The notes: generated by a model from the letters alone, not told the origin. Shown: positions 33,434 through 42,874, counted from the stretch's first letter. The stretch: 64,000 nt of DNA from EX4572-165 sp002254885 (GCA_029939595.1 JAOZSQ010000003.1:1-64000), one strand, 5' to 3'. Made by a program: numbers and translations.

Positions 33434-35520
33434 TGAAAATAACAATTGATGGGAGAGAAATTGAAGCAAAAGAAGGACAAACCGTTCTTGAAGCTGCTAA
33501 TGATGCAGGTATTTACATTCCAAATATATGTTACCATCCGAATCTGAAACCAATCGCTTCATGCAGACTTTGCATTGTAGAAATTGAAAAAATGAGAGGA
33601 TTTCCAACATCATGTACTACAATGGTGGCGGATGGAATGATTGTTAAGACAAAAACTAAAACCCTTCAAAAATTAAGGAAAAACCTTGTATGGCTCATTC
33701 TTTCAAATTATCCAAAAGAAATACCAATTGACTCCCAACTGAAAAAAGTTGTTGAATATGTTGGAGTAAATGATATTTTAGCAAATTACACACCAAAATC
33801 CAGAGATATTCCAATTTATTCAGATGATCCTTTGTTTTTCCGCGATCTAAATAAATGCATACTTTGCGGTCGTTGCGTTCAGATATGTCAAGAGGTTCGT
33901 GGTGTTGGTGCAATAGGCCTGATTAATCGAGGAATTGAAACCATTGTGGGAACTAGTTATGATGAAGATTTACATGATGCAGATTGTAAGTTTTGTAGGG
34001 CTTGTGTTGAGGTCTGCCCGTCTGGTGCGCTTTATGATAAGAAAGAGTTTGATGAAACAAATCGTGAGGCAGTTTTGATCCCTTGTCAGGATGGATGTCC
34101 AGCAGGAACTGATATTCCTAGATATGTTAGATATGCAGCAGAAGGAAGGTTTGATGATTCAATAGCAGTGATTCGTGAGAAATATCCGTTTCCATATACA
34201 CTTGGCCTTGTTTGTAATCATCCTTGTGAAACAGAGTGTAGTCGCGGGGAAATCAACCAGGAAATTTCAATTCGAGAGATTAAACGTTTTGTAGCAGAGA
34301 AAGATAATAAGGTGTGGAAAAAAAGAATCAATATTGCAAAGAAAACCGATAAAAAAGTTGCGGTTGTTGGTGGCGGACCCGCAGGGCTCACAGCTGCATG
34401 GTTTCTAACATTGAAAGGGTATGATACTATCGTTTTTGAATCTCTGCCAAAGGCAGGTGGAATGTTAAAAACAGGCATTCCAGATTATCGTCTTCCTCCA
34501 GAAATTCTTGAATCTGAGATTTCTGAAATTGAGGAAATTGGTGTAACAATTAAAACAAACACAGAAGTTTCTTCAACAAAAAAATTATTTGATGAAGGTT
34601 TTGATGCTGTGTTTTTGGCGATGGGTGCACCAAAAGGCCTTGGTATGGGCATGCCTGGTGAAGAGGATCCTCGTGTTCTTGATGGTATTTTAACTTTAAA
34701 GAAGATTAATTTAAATCAAGATTGTGATGTTAAAGGAGATGTTGCAGTTATTGGTGGAGGTAATGTTGCAGTGGATGTTGCACGTAGCTCCCTACGAATG
34801 AACGCTAAATCCGTGACCATTTTATATCGTCGAACTCGAAATGAAATGCCTGCTTTTGGTCATGAGGTTGAGGACGCATTAGATGAGGGTGTTGAAATCA
34901 AATATCTTGTAAATCCCACAAAAATTATTTCAGAAAAAGATAAAATTCATGTTGAATGTGTAAAGATGGAGCTAGGGGAACCTGATGCAAGTGGTCGGAG
35001 AAGACCTATTCCTATTGAGGGTAGTGAATTTATTTTAAAACTTGATCGTTTGATTGTTGCAATTGGTCAGCAGTCTGATGTTTCAGAGGATTTTTCTGTT
35101 GAGTTGAATAAACGCGGTCGTGTTATTGTTGACGAAAAATCATTACAAACATCTGTAAAAGGCGTGTATGCAGGCGGAGATCTTGTAAGTGGCCCGGCAT
35201 CCGTCATTGAAGCGATTCAAATGGGCAGAATTGCAGCAAGTTCAATAGATAAACTAATGGGTGGTAATGGGGTTATTGAACAATCTCTTATTGATAAAGA
35301 TGAGGTTTCTTCGTATTTAGGTCGTGAAGAAGGTTTTGCTGATCGTAAACGTGTGGAAATTCAAAAACAACCAGTAAAAGATCGTATACCTGGTTTTTCA
35401 CAGGTTGAATATTGTTTGACAAAAGATGAAGTTGTAAAAGAATCAGAACGGTGTTTAAAATGTCAACTGCGTCTAAAGATTTTACCGCCTCCTTTACCTC
35501 CGTCAAAAAAGAAGAAATGA
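33430..35520 (+). CDS. NuoG-like FeS domain fused to GltD/NfnB-like NADPH flavoprotein (StnA-like)
   Basis: 696 residues from the ATGATG at 33430/33433. Region 1-215 is the NuoG-type N-terminus: plant-type [2Fe-2S] (CYHP..ASCRLC), then two [4Fe-4S] sets (CILCGRCVQIC, CKFCRACVEVCP). The His/Cys3 cluster usually between them is missing (NYPKEIPIDSQ). Residues 215-680 are a GltD/NfnB-like module: CQDGCPAG FeS-binding linker, FAD motif VVGGGPAGLTAA, NADPH motif VIGGGNVAVDVAR and the closing YAGGDLVSGPASV. A fusion with NuoE and NuoF partners matches the Sporomusa-type Nfn (StnABC), which couples NADPH oxidation to ferredoxin and NAD reduction; identity as Stn is inference from architecture. No H-cluster hydrogenase domain is present. 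Confidence 0.9.
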   Translation: MMKITIDGREIEAKEGQTVLEAANDAGIYIPNICYHPNLKPIASCRLCIVEIEKMRGFPTSCTTMVADGMIVKTKTKTLQKLRKNLVWLILSNYPKEIPIDSQLKKVVEYVGVNDILANYTPKSRDIPIYSDDPLFFRDLNKCILCGRCVQICQEVRGVGAIGLINRGIETIVGTSYDEDLHDADCKFCRACVEVCPSGALYDKKEFDETNREAVLIPCQDGCPAGTDIPRYVRYAAEGRFDDSIAVIREKYPFPYTLGLVCNHPCETECSRGEINQEISIREIKRFVAEKDNKVWKKRINIAKKTDKKVAVVGGGPAGLTAAWFLTLKGYDTIVFESLPKAGGMLKTGIPDYRLPPEILESEISEIEEIGVTIKTNTEVSSTKKLFDEGFDAVFLAMGAPKGLGMGMPGEEDPRVLDGILTLKKINLNQDCDVKGDVAVIGGGNVAVDVARSSLRMNAKSVTILYRRTRNEMPAFGHEVEDALDEGVEIKYLVNPTKIISEKDKIHVECVKMELGEPDASGRRRPIPIEGSEFILKLDRLIVAIGQQSDVSEDFSVELNKRGRVIVDEKSLQTSVKGVYAGGDLVSGPASVIEAIQMGRIAASSIDKLMGGNGVIEQSLIDKDEVSSYLGREEGFADRKRVEIQKQPVKDRIPGFSQVEYCLTKDEVVKESERCLKCQLRLKILPPPLPPSKKKK

Positions 35521-35572
35521 AGATTTATTGTGAAATGTTTCTTCACTCTCTTTACTTTTTATTCTAATGTTT

Positions 35573-37204
35573 TTAACTTTTTTGGTAGGTTTTTTTGGCA
35601 GCTGCTATGATAAAACCCTCAAACAATGGAGCCGGTTTTAGAGGGCGACTCTTAAATTCAGGATGTGCCTGTGTCCCTATAAAATAAGGGTGATCGGGTA
35701 GTTCCATGAATTCCATTAGTATGCCATCTGGTGATTTTCCAGAGAAAACAAGACCATGTTTTTCAATCTCTTGAATATAATCTGGATTAACCTCATAACG
35801 ATGTCGATGTCGTTCAGAGACCTCATCTTCACCATATAATCTATGAACTATCGATCCTTTTTTCAGAACTGCAGGATATGCACCAAGTCTCATTGTTGCC
35901 CCATATCTTGATTCTTGTATGATGGTTACTTGTTCAGGTATGAAATCAATTACAGGATGTTTTGTTTTCTTAATAACTTCCTTTGAATGAGCATCCTTCA
36001 TGTTACAAACATTTTGGGCATATTCAACAACTGCTAGTTGCATTCCAAGGCATAAACCAAGATAAGGGATGTTGTTTTCACGTACGTAACGAATAACATC
36101 AATTTTTCCTTGTATTCCCGATAGACCAAAACCACCTGGGACAATTATTCCATCCACCTCATTTAATTCAGTAAGTTTCGTAGGGTCTTTTTCGAAATCT
36201 TTTGAATTGAACCAACGAATCTTTGGATCAAGCATATTTTCCCATGAAGCATGTTTAACTGCTTCAATTACTGAGACATATGAGTCAGATAACTGACTTG
36301 TTCCAATATCAAAGTATTTTCCAACGATTCCTATCGTAATTGTATTTTTAAGAGTCCGGTTTTGACGTATAAATGCTTTCCAGGATTTAAGATCTTCAAT
36401 GTCTCTTCTAAGACGAAGTTTTTTCAATATTTTTTTACAGAGAGATTGCTCTTCGAAAAGCAATGGTACGGCATACACACTATCCACGTTTGAATTGGAT
36501 ATAACATCTTCTTCATGAATATTACAAAACAATGCAATTTTTTCTTTTCGTACCTGGTCGATTTTTTCATCTGCTCTTGCTACAATAAAGTCCGGTTGAA
36601 TACCAATCTCTCTAAGTAGTTTAACAGAGTGTTGTGTCGGTTTTGTTTTCGCTTCCCCAAGGGCTTGAAGGACGGGGACATATGTAACATGAATGAAAAG
36701 AACCTTATCTCCTTCGAGTTTCATTTGTCTGACTGCTTCTAAAAAGAGAATATTTTCGTAATCTCCAACAGTACCACCGATCTCTACAAGTATAAAATCA
36801 AGATTTTTCTCTTCTGATGGACGACGGATCCGATTTTTTATCTCATCGGTTACATGAGGTAAAGGTTGTACGGTTTTTCCAAGATATTTACCCTTTCTTT
36901 CTTTATCAATGACTGCACCATAAACTTGACCTGTTGTAATGTTATGATGTTTTGGTATACTTATATCTAAGAATCTTTCGTAATGTCCAAGATCTTGATC
37001 GATCTCTCCACCATCTTCTGTGACCCACACTTCGCCATGTTCTGTTGGTCGTAATGTTCCAGCATCACAGTTAATATATGGGTCGATTTTAATCGCTGTG
37101 ACATTATAACCATGCATTTGCAATATTTTCCCAACAGATGCTGTTGTAATTCCTTTTCCTAAACCTGAAATAACTCCACCCGTAACAATAATGTAATTGA
37201 CCAT
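35573..37204 (-). CDS. pyrG: CTP synthase
   Basis: 543 residues. The N-terminal synthetase domain begins VTGGVISGLGKGITTASVG, with the KIDPYINCDAGTL and HGEVWVTEDGGE motifs, and the C-terminal class I glutamine amidotransferase has the GGFG loop, the nucleophile region YLGLCLGMQ and the His-Glu pair QAHPEFKSRP. It converts UTP to CTP using glutamine. The length is usual. It follows the electron-bifurcation operon convergently and has no obvious functional link with its neighbours. Confidence 0.96.
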   Translation of the reverse strand: MVNYIIVTGGVISGLGKGITTASVGKILQMHGYNVTAIKIDPYINCDAGTLRPTEHGEVWVTEDGGEIDQDLGHYERFLDISIPKHHNITTGQVYGAVIDKERKGKYLGKTVQPLPHVTDEIKNRIRRPSEEKNLDFILVEIGGTVGDYENILFLEAVRQMKLEGDKVLFIHVTYVPVLQALGEAKTKPTQHSVKLLREIGIQPDFIVARADEKIDQVRKEKIALFCNIHEEDVISNSNVDSVYAVPLLFEEQSLCKKILKKLRLRRDIEDLKSWKAFIRQNRTLKNTITIGIVGKYFDIGTSQLSDSYVSVIEAVKHASWENMLDPKIRWFNSKDFEKDPTKLTELNEVDGIIVPGGFGLSGIQGKIDVIRYVRENNIPYLGLCLGMQLAVVEYAQNVCNMKDAHSKEVIKKTKHPVIDFIPEQVTIIQESRYGATMRLGAYPAVLKKGSIVHRLYGEDEVSERHRHRYEVNPDYIQEIEKHGLVFSGKSPDGILMEFMELPDHPYFIGTQAHPEFKSRPLKPAPLFEGFIIAAAKKTYQKS

Positions 37205-37321
37205 TCAAAACCAACAGCAAGCGATAATAAAGTATCTTATTAAAATGGTTTCGTAAAAAAAAACAATATATTTGTTTTTATTAAAAAGGAAAAAGAAAAG
37301 AGATAATCTTTCCTTTATTTC

Positions 37322-37618
37322 TTATTTTAAATTTGTTGATAATTTAATCTCTATTGAAGAAACGTTTGATGTTCTTCCTTCTTCGTTTGTCATGCTTTCT
37401 GTTCCAATGTTGATATCTTTCACATTTGCTTCTTTGACAAACCTGTTTCTCACAATTTCTGCGGTGTCTACTGCTCTACTGATTGCTCGTCCTCTTGCTT
37501 TAATCATTACTTCATCTGTTCCGCTATTGAATTGTGTTACAACAGCAAGAACGTAGCTCATTGGTGGTTTGTTCCCTACAAATATGGTGTTTTCATCTAT
37601 TGTTTGATTTTCGTTCAT
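37322..37618 (-). CDS. albA: Alba DNA/RNA-binding chromatin protein
   Basis: 98 residues: NTIFVGNKPPMSYVLAVVTQFNSG followed by EVMIKARGRAISRAVDTAEIVRNRF, the exact Alba pattern with the Arg-rich loop. The Lys usually acetylated near the N-terminus (KPPM) is present. Alba dimers coat DNA and RNA in archaea. A GGGAGGTC Shine-Dalgarno lies upstream of the ATG. Confidence 0.93.
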   Translation of the reverse strand: MNENQTIDENTIFVGNKPPMSYVLAVVTQFNSGTDEVMIKARGRAISRAVDTAEIVRNRFVKEANVKDINIGTESMTNEEGRTSNVSSIEIKLSTNLK

Positions 37619-37838
37619 ACTTTCTGACCTCCCAGACTGTCATGTGTACGTTACTTAGAATCAATCAACATTTATTGTGTTAATAAAACTTTCGTTATAA
37701 ACCTGTTAAGTTAGGTAAAAAGGGGTTTTTTTGTGAGAATATCTTTTCAAGGAACAAAAATCTTTATATCAATTGTCATGATGTAATTTTTACAACAATC
37801 TTTTAAATATGGTATTTTAGAAACGTTTTCATGATATT

Positions 37839-37976
37839 ATGAACATGATAAGCTCTTTAAAACCAGAAATTAAAACGCGATACGAACTAAAAGAGAAATA
37901 TGAGAAGAGATATATTGATTATCTTAAAAAACGATATGGAATAAAACGAGCAAACAACTTTATTCACACATATTAG
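37839..37976 (+). CDS. Small basic protein (45 residues)
   Basis: 45 residues, with 14 Lys or Arg and several Tyr, predicted mostly helical (KTRYELKEKYEKRYIDYLKK). A TTTTAAATATGG element at 37801-37812 is about 30 nt before the ATG, suitable for a leaderless gene. It ends 13 nt before the convergent RHH-like gene. No family is recognised; it could be a nucleic-acid-binding peptide, or chance. Confidence 0.45.
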   Translation: MNMISSLKPEIKTRYELKEKYEKRYIDYLKKRYGIKRANNFIHTY

Positions 37977-37989
37977 GATAAACCCCATT

Positions 37990-38517
37990 TTAGAAATATT
38001 TGTTTTTTATTACAATAAGTCGTTCAATAGGATTTTCATATTGTGTTTTAATCTGTTGATATGAGTCAATATTTTTTTTATACCAAGTTTCAAATCTGAC
38101 AACATCTACATACATTTCAGGAAAATCTGTTAATATTAATTGTTTCTTTTGATCCAAATCTATTAAATCATTGATATCTAATGCATTGAAATATTGGGTG
38201 AGAATAAGACGGGCTCTTTGAAGTTCTTGTTTAAACTTTGGGTCTTCTTTCTGTTTTTCATTTATCTTTTTTCTAATGTTCTCTTCTTTTATGTTTTGTT
38301 CAACATCTTTCCTTATAGTTTGTACTTGTGATTCTTGAATACGGCTGTTTATTGCGTTTTGAACGAGTTTTGATAAACTAATATTGTTTTCAAAAAGAAA
38401 CAGGTCCATGTATTTTGGGATACTGATATTTTTTCGGATATGTGTATGAAGTTTTTCAGGGGTTAATCCTTGATATTCCTTTAAACTGTCTTTTCTTTTT
38501 CCCATAAGGCTAAACAA
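37990..38517 (-). CDS. Hypothetical protein with RHH-like N-terminus and coiled coil
   Basis: 175 residues. Residues about 25-65 (HIRKNISIPKYMDLFLF..NISLSKLVQNAINSRIQES) have a beta strand and two helices with an ISLSKLVQNAI pattern reminiscent of ribbon-helix-helix proteins, followed by a long charged helical region (about 65-120) likely to be a coiled coil and a short beta/alpha C-terminus. No catalytic residues are apparent. I do not recognise the family; DNA binding is inference. Confidence 0.7.
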   Translation of the reverse strand: MFSLMGKRKDSLKEYQGLTPEKLHTHIRKNISIPKYMDLFLFENNISLSKLVQNAINSRIQESQVQTIRKDVEQNIKEENIRKKINEKQKEDPKFKQELQRARLILTQYFNALDINDLIDLDQKKQLILTDFPEMYVDVVRFETWYKKNIDSYQQIKTQYENPIERLIVIKNKYF

Positions 38518-38753
38518 TCCCTTTTTTACACAATAAGTTGTGTAAATAAATCATGTTGTCATTAATAACAGTATCGTTTTTTTCATTTGATTATTTATCT
38601 GTTAATCTGATGGAAACATGTAGTAAAAAGAGTATGGTTGAATCAGTAAAATAAACAATATTTCAATTAAAGATTCAAAATTAAACCGAGTTTTCTATGA
38701 ATGGATAAAGAGCAGAGTAACCAATATTAAGACTAATCCGATACACAAAGCAG

Positions 38754-40628
38754 ATGGAAAAACATAAGAAAAAGGGAGTTTTAAGAAAAGAACTGGGTCT
38801 TCTTGAAGTTTTTTGTATTGCATCAGGTGCTATGATCAGCTCAGGGCTTTTTATTTTACCTGGTATTGCATATGCAAAAACAGGCCCTGCTATTCTTATT
38901 TCTTATGCTATTGCAAGTCTGTTAGTAATTCCTGCGATGCTTTCAAAAGCAGAACTTTCAACAGCTATGCCAAAAGCAGGGGGGACCTATTTTTTTATTG
39001 ATCGAAGTATGGGGCCAATGATGGGAACCATCGGTGGCTTTGCTGCATGGTTTTCTTTAGCATTTAAAAGTGCGTTTGCTCTTGTAGGGATTGGTGTATT
39101 TGCAATTTTGCTTAACCCTGGTTTTTCAGAGATGCAGATGAAATTAATAGCTGTTTTTTTCTGTGTTGTCTTTACTTTCGTTAATATTCATGGCGTAAAA
39201 CATTCTGGAAAAACACAGATAATTCTAGTATTCGGACTTCTTTCAATTCTAATATTTTATATTATTGTTGGATTGTTCTTTATTAAACCAGCCAATTTTG
39301 AAAATTTTGCCCCATATGGTTTCAATTCAATTTTTTCATCGGCAGGATTGATATTTATTTCATTTGGCGGCCTTACTAAAATTTGTAGTGTAGCAGAAGA
39401 ATGTAAGAAACCCGGACGTACTATTCCTCTTGGGATGTTTTTTTCTTGGTTAATAATTTCGATTATATATTTATTGGTTATTTTTGTGACGATTGGCGTT
39501 GCTAATCCTTTTGATTTAAAAAATACATTAACACCACTAACATTAGGGGCTAATTCAATACCTCTATTTTTGGGAATTGGTGGACCTATACTCGCGGTAG
39601 CTGCGATTTTATCATTCATAACAACAGCAAATGCTGGACTGCTTGCGGCATCACGGGACCCGATGGCTATGGGAAAAGATCAATTGTTACCTGCATCTTT
39701 TGCCAGAATATCAAAACAAGGGACACCAGTTGTGTCAATCTTATTCACTTCATGTTTTATGATTATTGTGATTCTATTTTTAGATTTAGAAAGCCTTGTT
39801 AAAACAGCATCACTTCTCAAAATATTGTTATTTTTATTTGTAATAGTTTCTCTTATCATAATGCGGGAGAGTAAAATTCGGCATTATCGTCCAAAATTCA
39901 AATCACCGTTTTATCCATGGGTTCAAATTGCAGGAATGGTTGGACTTATCTTTCTTATTTTTCAGATGGGTTTAATTCCAATGATTCTAGTTGGTTGTTT
40001 CATTCTCTTTGGATTTTTATGGTATTGGTTCTATGCTCGTGATAATGTATGGAGAGAATATTCATTATTGCATATTATTGAAAGAATAAAAGAGGAGAAA
40101 TCTACAACTTTTATGACAGATAAAGAATTAAAAAAAATCCTAATACAAAGAGATGAGATTTATGAAAATAGATTCGAAGAAATGTTAAAACAGTGCAAGG
40201 TATTAGATATTTATAAATATCTTCAACCAGACGATCTTTTTAAACTAATCTCAAAGGAATTAAAAGACAAAGTCAATATTAAAGAAGAAGCTCTTTATAA
40301 ATTGTTAAAGGCTCGCAAGAAAGATTCAAATGTAGTTATACATCCAGGTATGGCAATTTTTTCTAATAAAGTCAAAGGGAGAAATAAATTTGAAATAGTG
40401 CTAGTTAGAACAAAAAAAGGACTCATTATTTCAAAAGATATTGACCCAATTCATAGTATTTTTATTATTATTACAACCTCTGATAATCAAAGTTATTATT
40501 TGCATGCTCTCATGTGGCTTGTTCAAATTTCAGAGGATCCAGATTTTGAAAAGAATTGGATTAATGGAAAAAATGTTGAAGATATAAGGGCTGCAATATT
40601 GAACGCTTGGAAAAAGCGTAAGAGTTAA
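38754..40628 (+). CDS. APC amino-acid permease fused to a PTS EIIA-like domain
   Basis: 624 residues. The first 430 form a 12-segment APC-family permease starting LGLLEVFCIASGAMISSGLFILPG, with the CSVAEECKKPGRTIPLGM loop. Residues about 450-620 are soluble; the part from about 515 on resembles PTS EIIA type-2 (nitrogen-type) domains: ALYKLLKARKKDSNVVIHPGMAIF, LVRTKKGLIIS..IHSIFIII, HALMWLVQISEDPDFEKNW. His530 in VIHPGMAIF falls where EIIA is phosphorylated. No EI or HPr gene is seen in the window, so the domain may act as a non-phosphorylated sensor. Amino-acid import regulated by the EIIA-like domain is inference. Confidence 0.85.
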   Translation: MEKHKKKGVLRKELGLLEVFCIASGAMISSGLFILPGIAYAKTGPAILISYAIASLLVIPAMLSKAELSTAMPKAGGTYFFIDRSMGPMMGTIGGFAAWFSLAFKSAFALVGIGVFAILLNPGFSEMQMKLIAVFFCVVFTFVNIHGVKHSGKTQIILVFGLLSILIFYIIVGLFFIKPANFENFAPYGFNSIFSSAGLIFISFGGLTKICSVAEECKKPGRTIPLGMFFSWLIISIIYLLVIFVTIGVANPFDLKNTLTPLTLGANSIPLFLGIGGPILAVAAILSFITTANAGLLAASRDPMAMGKDQLLPASFARISKQGTPVVSILFTSCFMIIVILFLDLESLVKTASLLKILLFLFVIVSLIIMRESKIRHYRPKFKSPFYPWVQIAGMVGLIFLIFQMGLIPMILVGCFILFGFLWYWFYARDNVWREYSLLHIIERIKEEKSTTFMTDKELKKILIQRDEIYENRFEEMLKQCKVLDIYKYLQPDDLFKLISKELKDKVNIKEEALYKLLKARKKDSNVVIHPGMAIFSNKVKGRNKFEIVLVRTKKGLIISKDIDPIHSIFIIITTSDNQSYYLHALMWLVQISEDPDFEKNWINGKNVEDIRAAILNAWKKRKS

Positions 40629-40663
40629 GGAATAAACAAGTAAAATCATCTCGTAAATAACAA

Positions 40664-40771
40664 TTATAAATGTAAATTACGGTATATTTTCCCGCAAAAT
40701 GGACAGACGATAAACTTATTTGGAATAAAATGTCCACAGTGAGGACACAATGCAATTCTTTTATTTTTCAT
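40664..40771 (-). CDS. Tiny zinc-ribbon protein (35 residues)
   Basis: 35 residues read on the minus strand with CPHCG at 9-13 and CPFCG at 23-27, the two knuckles of a zinc ribbon, and basic flanks. The gene is far too short for standard ORF cut-offs but the paired CPxCG knuckles are unlikely by chance. It lies 15 nt after another tiny zinc-ribbon gene on the same strand. Function unknown; such proteins can be accessory to RNA polymerase or ribosomes. Confidence 0.6.
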   Translation of the reverse strand: MKNKRIALCPHCGHFIPNKFIVCPFCGKIYRNLHL

Positions 40772-40786
40772 TTTGGCACCTAGTTT

Positions 40787-40891
40787 CTATATTTGTTCTA
40801 GTTTACTTCCACATTTTGGGCATTTCTTTTTGCTTATTCTAAATATTTTCAAACATTTTACACATTCAGATAACATAACACACCAATCCAT
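40787..40891 (-). CDS. Tiny zinc-ribbon protein (34 residues)
   Basis: 34 residues on the minus strand with CVKC at 10-13 and CPKCG at 24-28, forming a second compact zinc ribbon with a KKK stretch. AT-rich TATA-like sequences (ATATAAATA and AATATATAA on the minus strand) lie about 45 and 22 nt upstream of the ATG. Together with the neighbouring 35-residue protein it may be a two-gene unit. Function unknown. Confidence 0.58.
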   Translation of the reverse strand: MDWCVMLSECVKCLKIFRISKKKCPKCGSKLEQI

Positions 40892-41050
40892 GTTAATTAT
40901 TAACATGTTATATATTGTCTAGCATAGTATTTATATTTTTCGGGCAAAAATGTCAATAAGCGGCCAAAAGAAGATTTTCAATCAAAATTAATTACGATAC
41001 AAGTAAAAAATAAAGAAATATTCAATAAATCAAATAGCCCACACATTTTT

Positions 41051-42874
41051 TTAGTTGAACCCACCAAGCCGAAGACTTGGATCACCAATAAGGACGAATT
41101 CTTCTATCGTGATTAATTCTTTTCCAATGTCATTAAGATAATCAATTTGCGCGCTATTGAACATCTCACCAAGGGTTTTACCTGGAGAATAATTTTCAAA
41201 AAAACGGCTATTTAGATATCCAGCACCCCAATGAGGCCCAGTTTCATCCACGCCGGTGAATGCAACTCTTGTAGCACCAATTGATGCAATGCTTCCGCCG
41301 AATTGTTTTTTTACAAGCTGCCATGAAAAACAAGGAAACAATGTATCCATCTCATAACTATCTCCTTCAAGAAATGTAAAGAATTTAGATAAGGGTTCTG
41401 GATACCAATGTAATGATTCTTCTACATTGAAATCAAGTTTTGTTGTTGAACAAGCATCAAAAAAAATCACAGGTAATTTCATGCCATTAAACAAACCATA
41501 AAGATATGGTGAAAAATATTGAACTCGATCTTCTTGGTTAGGTCGGGAAGTTCCAAAGCCTTGTTCATATCCATGACCTGAGTAACTAATAAATCCTGCT
41601 CCCTTGCTTATTTCCTTATTTATTATGATTGGGTTGAATGTATTTGTTGATGTCCAGAGTTTTACTGGTTCAAATTGATGAGGCATCATGGAATCTGCAA
41701 TGAGATCTGTGACAAGTTCCCCCTCCATCACACCATGATTTGGAAAAGTGTCTCCACCCATGAGGAGTATACGATGAAACCATGATTGCTGTGCCGTTGT
41801 TTCTTCATACGTAATGATTTTATTAACAACGGTTTTTACTTCTTTTGTGTTTTTACAGGGAAGACGTCCAACAGAGACATCAGGATACGCATCTACATAA
41901 TCAATAAGTCCATCTGACCATGTGTATTCACCGAATTTATCATTTCCATTGGTGTCCCAACTTGAAAAACTACCATAAGAATCAAAAATATCAGCATAAT
42001 AAAGATCAGTTATGATGGAATCATCATTATAGAATGCAATTGATGACGCCCTCATGGGCAATAATTCAACATTTCCAATAAGGAGAACATATTCAATACC
42101 TTCATTTATTACTGCATTATAAATATAATATTTTATTTTTTCAGCAGAATCTCTCCCAGGATAGTTTGAATAGATTTCTTCCGTTGTTTGCATTGTGGTT
42201 CTTAGTCCATTAAGTTCCTTATGATTTACAAGGTCTTGAAGTTCTTGGGCAAAAATGGCAGGACAGATAATTGCTAAATCATTTAAGTTGGAACTAGTAA
42301 GTGGTTTTGTTGTATGTTTAATTGATATTGTGATATCGCTTTTTTCAGTCCAAATGAGTTGTTGTAAAACTGGGTTGTATTGAATGGGATAATATACAAT
42401 GTTAAGAAATGTTACACGGGTTCCTTGATATATTCCTGTGTTAGTGCTTACAATATATGGATTCTCCGGATAAAATACATTTTGACTGTAAACCGTTTCG
42501 TCGGTTACATACAAGGGCGTTGATTGTTGTTGAATATGGATGGGTAGAGGAGTCTGATATGGAATAAGAGGGGTTGCTATATTTTCTGTTTTAGTATTTA
42601 TCTGATTGTATTCAATGGATTCTATGGTTGAACCAAATGGTAGAATGCGAACTTCTTTAAGAGTTGGCAGAAAAGGGTGTCCGGGGATGAAATGATTTAA
42701 TGAGGCCTCCCTTAAAGATATTTTAGTAAAACCTTCTTCGAATGTACTTATTGGCTGTGATATATTAAACGAAATGAGAATTTCTTCAGGTGCATTGTCT
42801 GATGCTTGAATTGATGAGAAAACTCCTATCTGTATGAGAAGCATACAGGCAACCATAATTGTGATTTTTTTCAT
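41051..42874 (-). CDS. Secreted gingipain-like C25 cysteine peptidase
   Basis: 607 residues with a clear signal peptide (MKKITIMVACMLLIQ... to about residue 24). The propeptide-like N-terminal third is beta-rich; the catalytic caspase-like domain holds His434 in YSGHGYEQG and Cys475 in FFDACST, with the VSVGRLPC and LLIGN strands. The GDPSLRLGG motif closes the domain at the end, and no adhesin or sorting domain follows, so it is probably released. Gingipain-class peptidases encoded by Marine Benthic Group D archaea are part of the published case for protein degradation by those organisms. Specificity for Arg or Lys is not predicted. Confidence 0.9.
   Translation of the reverse strand: MKKITIMVACMLLIQIGVFSSIQASDNAPEEILISFNISQPISTFEEGFTKISLREASLNHFIPGHPFLPTLKEVRILPFGSTIESIEYNQINTKTENIATPLIPYQTPLPIHIQQQSTPLYVTDETVYSQNVFYPENPYIVSTNTGIYQGTRVTFLNIVYYPIQYNPVLQQLIWTEKSDITISIKHTTKPLTSSNLNDLAIICPAIFAQELQDLVNHKELNGLRTTMQTTEEIYSNYPGRDSAEKIKYYIYNAVINEGIEYVLLIGNVELLPMRASSIAFYNDDSIITDLYYADIFDSYGSFSSWDTNGNDKFGEYTWSDGLIDYVDAYPDVSVGRLPCKNTKEVKTVVNKIITYEETTAQQSWFHRILLMGGDTFPNHGVMEGELVTDLIADSMMPHQFEPVKLWTSTNTFNPIIINKEISKGAGFISYSGHGYEQGFGTSRPNQEDRVQYFSPYLYGLFNGMKLPVIFFDACSTTKLDFNVEESLHWYPEPLSKFFTFLEGDSYEMDTLFPCFSWQLVKKQFGGSIASIGATRVAFTGVDETGPHWGAGYLNSRFFENYSPGKTLGEMFNSAQIDYLNDIGKELITIEEFVLIGDPSLRLGGFN

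Noticed and set aside
31220..35520. Electron-bifurcating hydrogenase (HydABC)
   Set aside because: No H-cluster motifs exist in the third subunit, which instead has a GltD/NfnB module.
37272..37556. 94-residue plus-strand ORF
   Set aside because: It is the antisense shadow of alba, whose protein is clearly recognisable.
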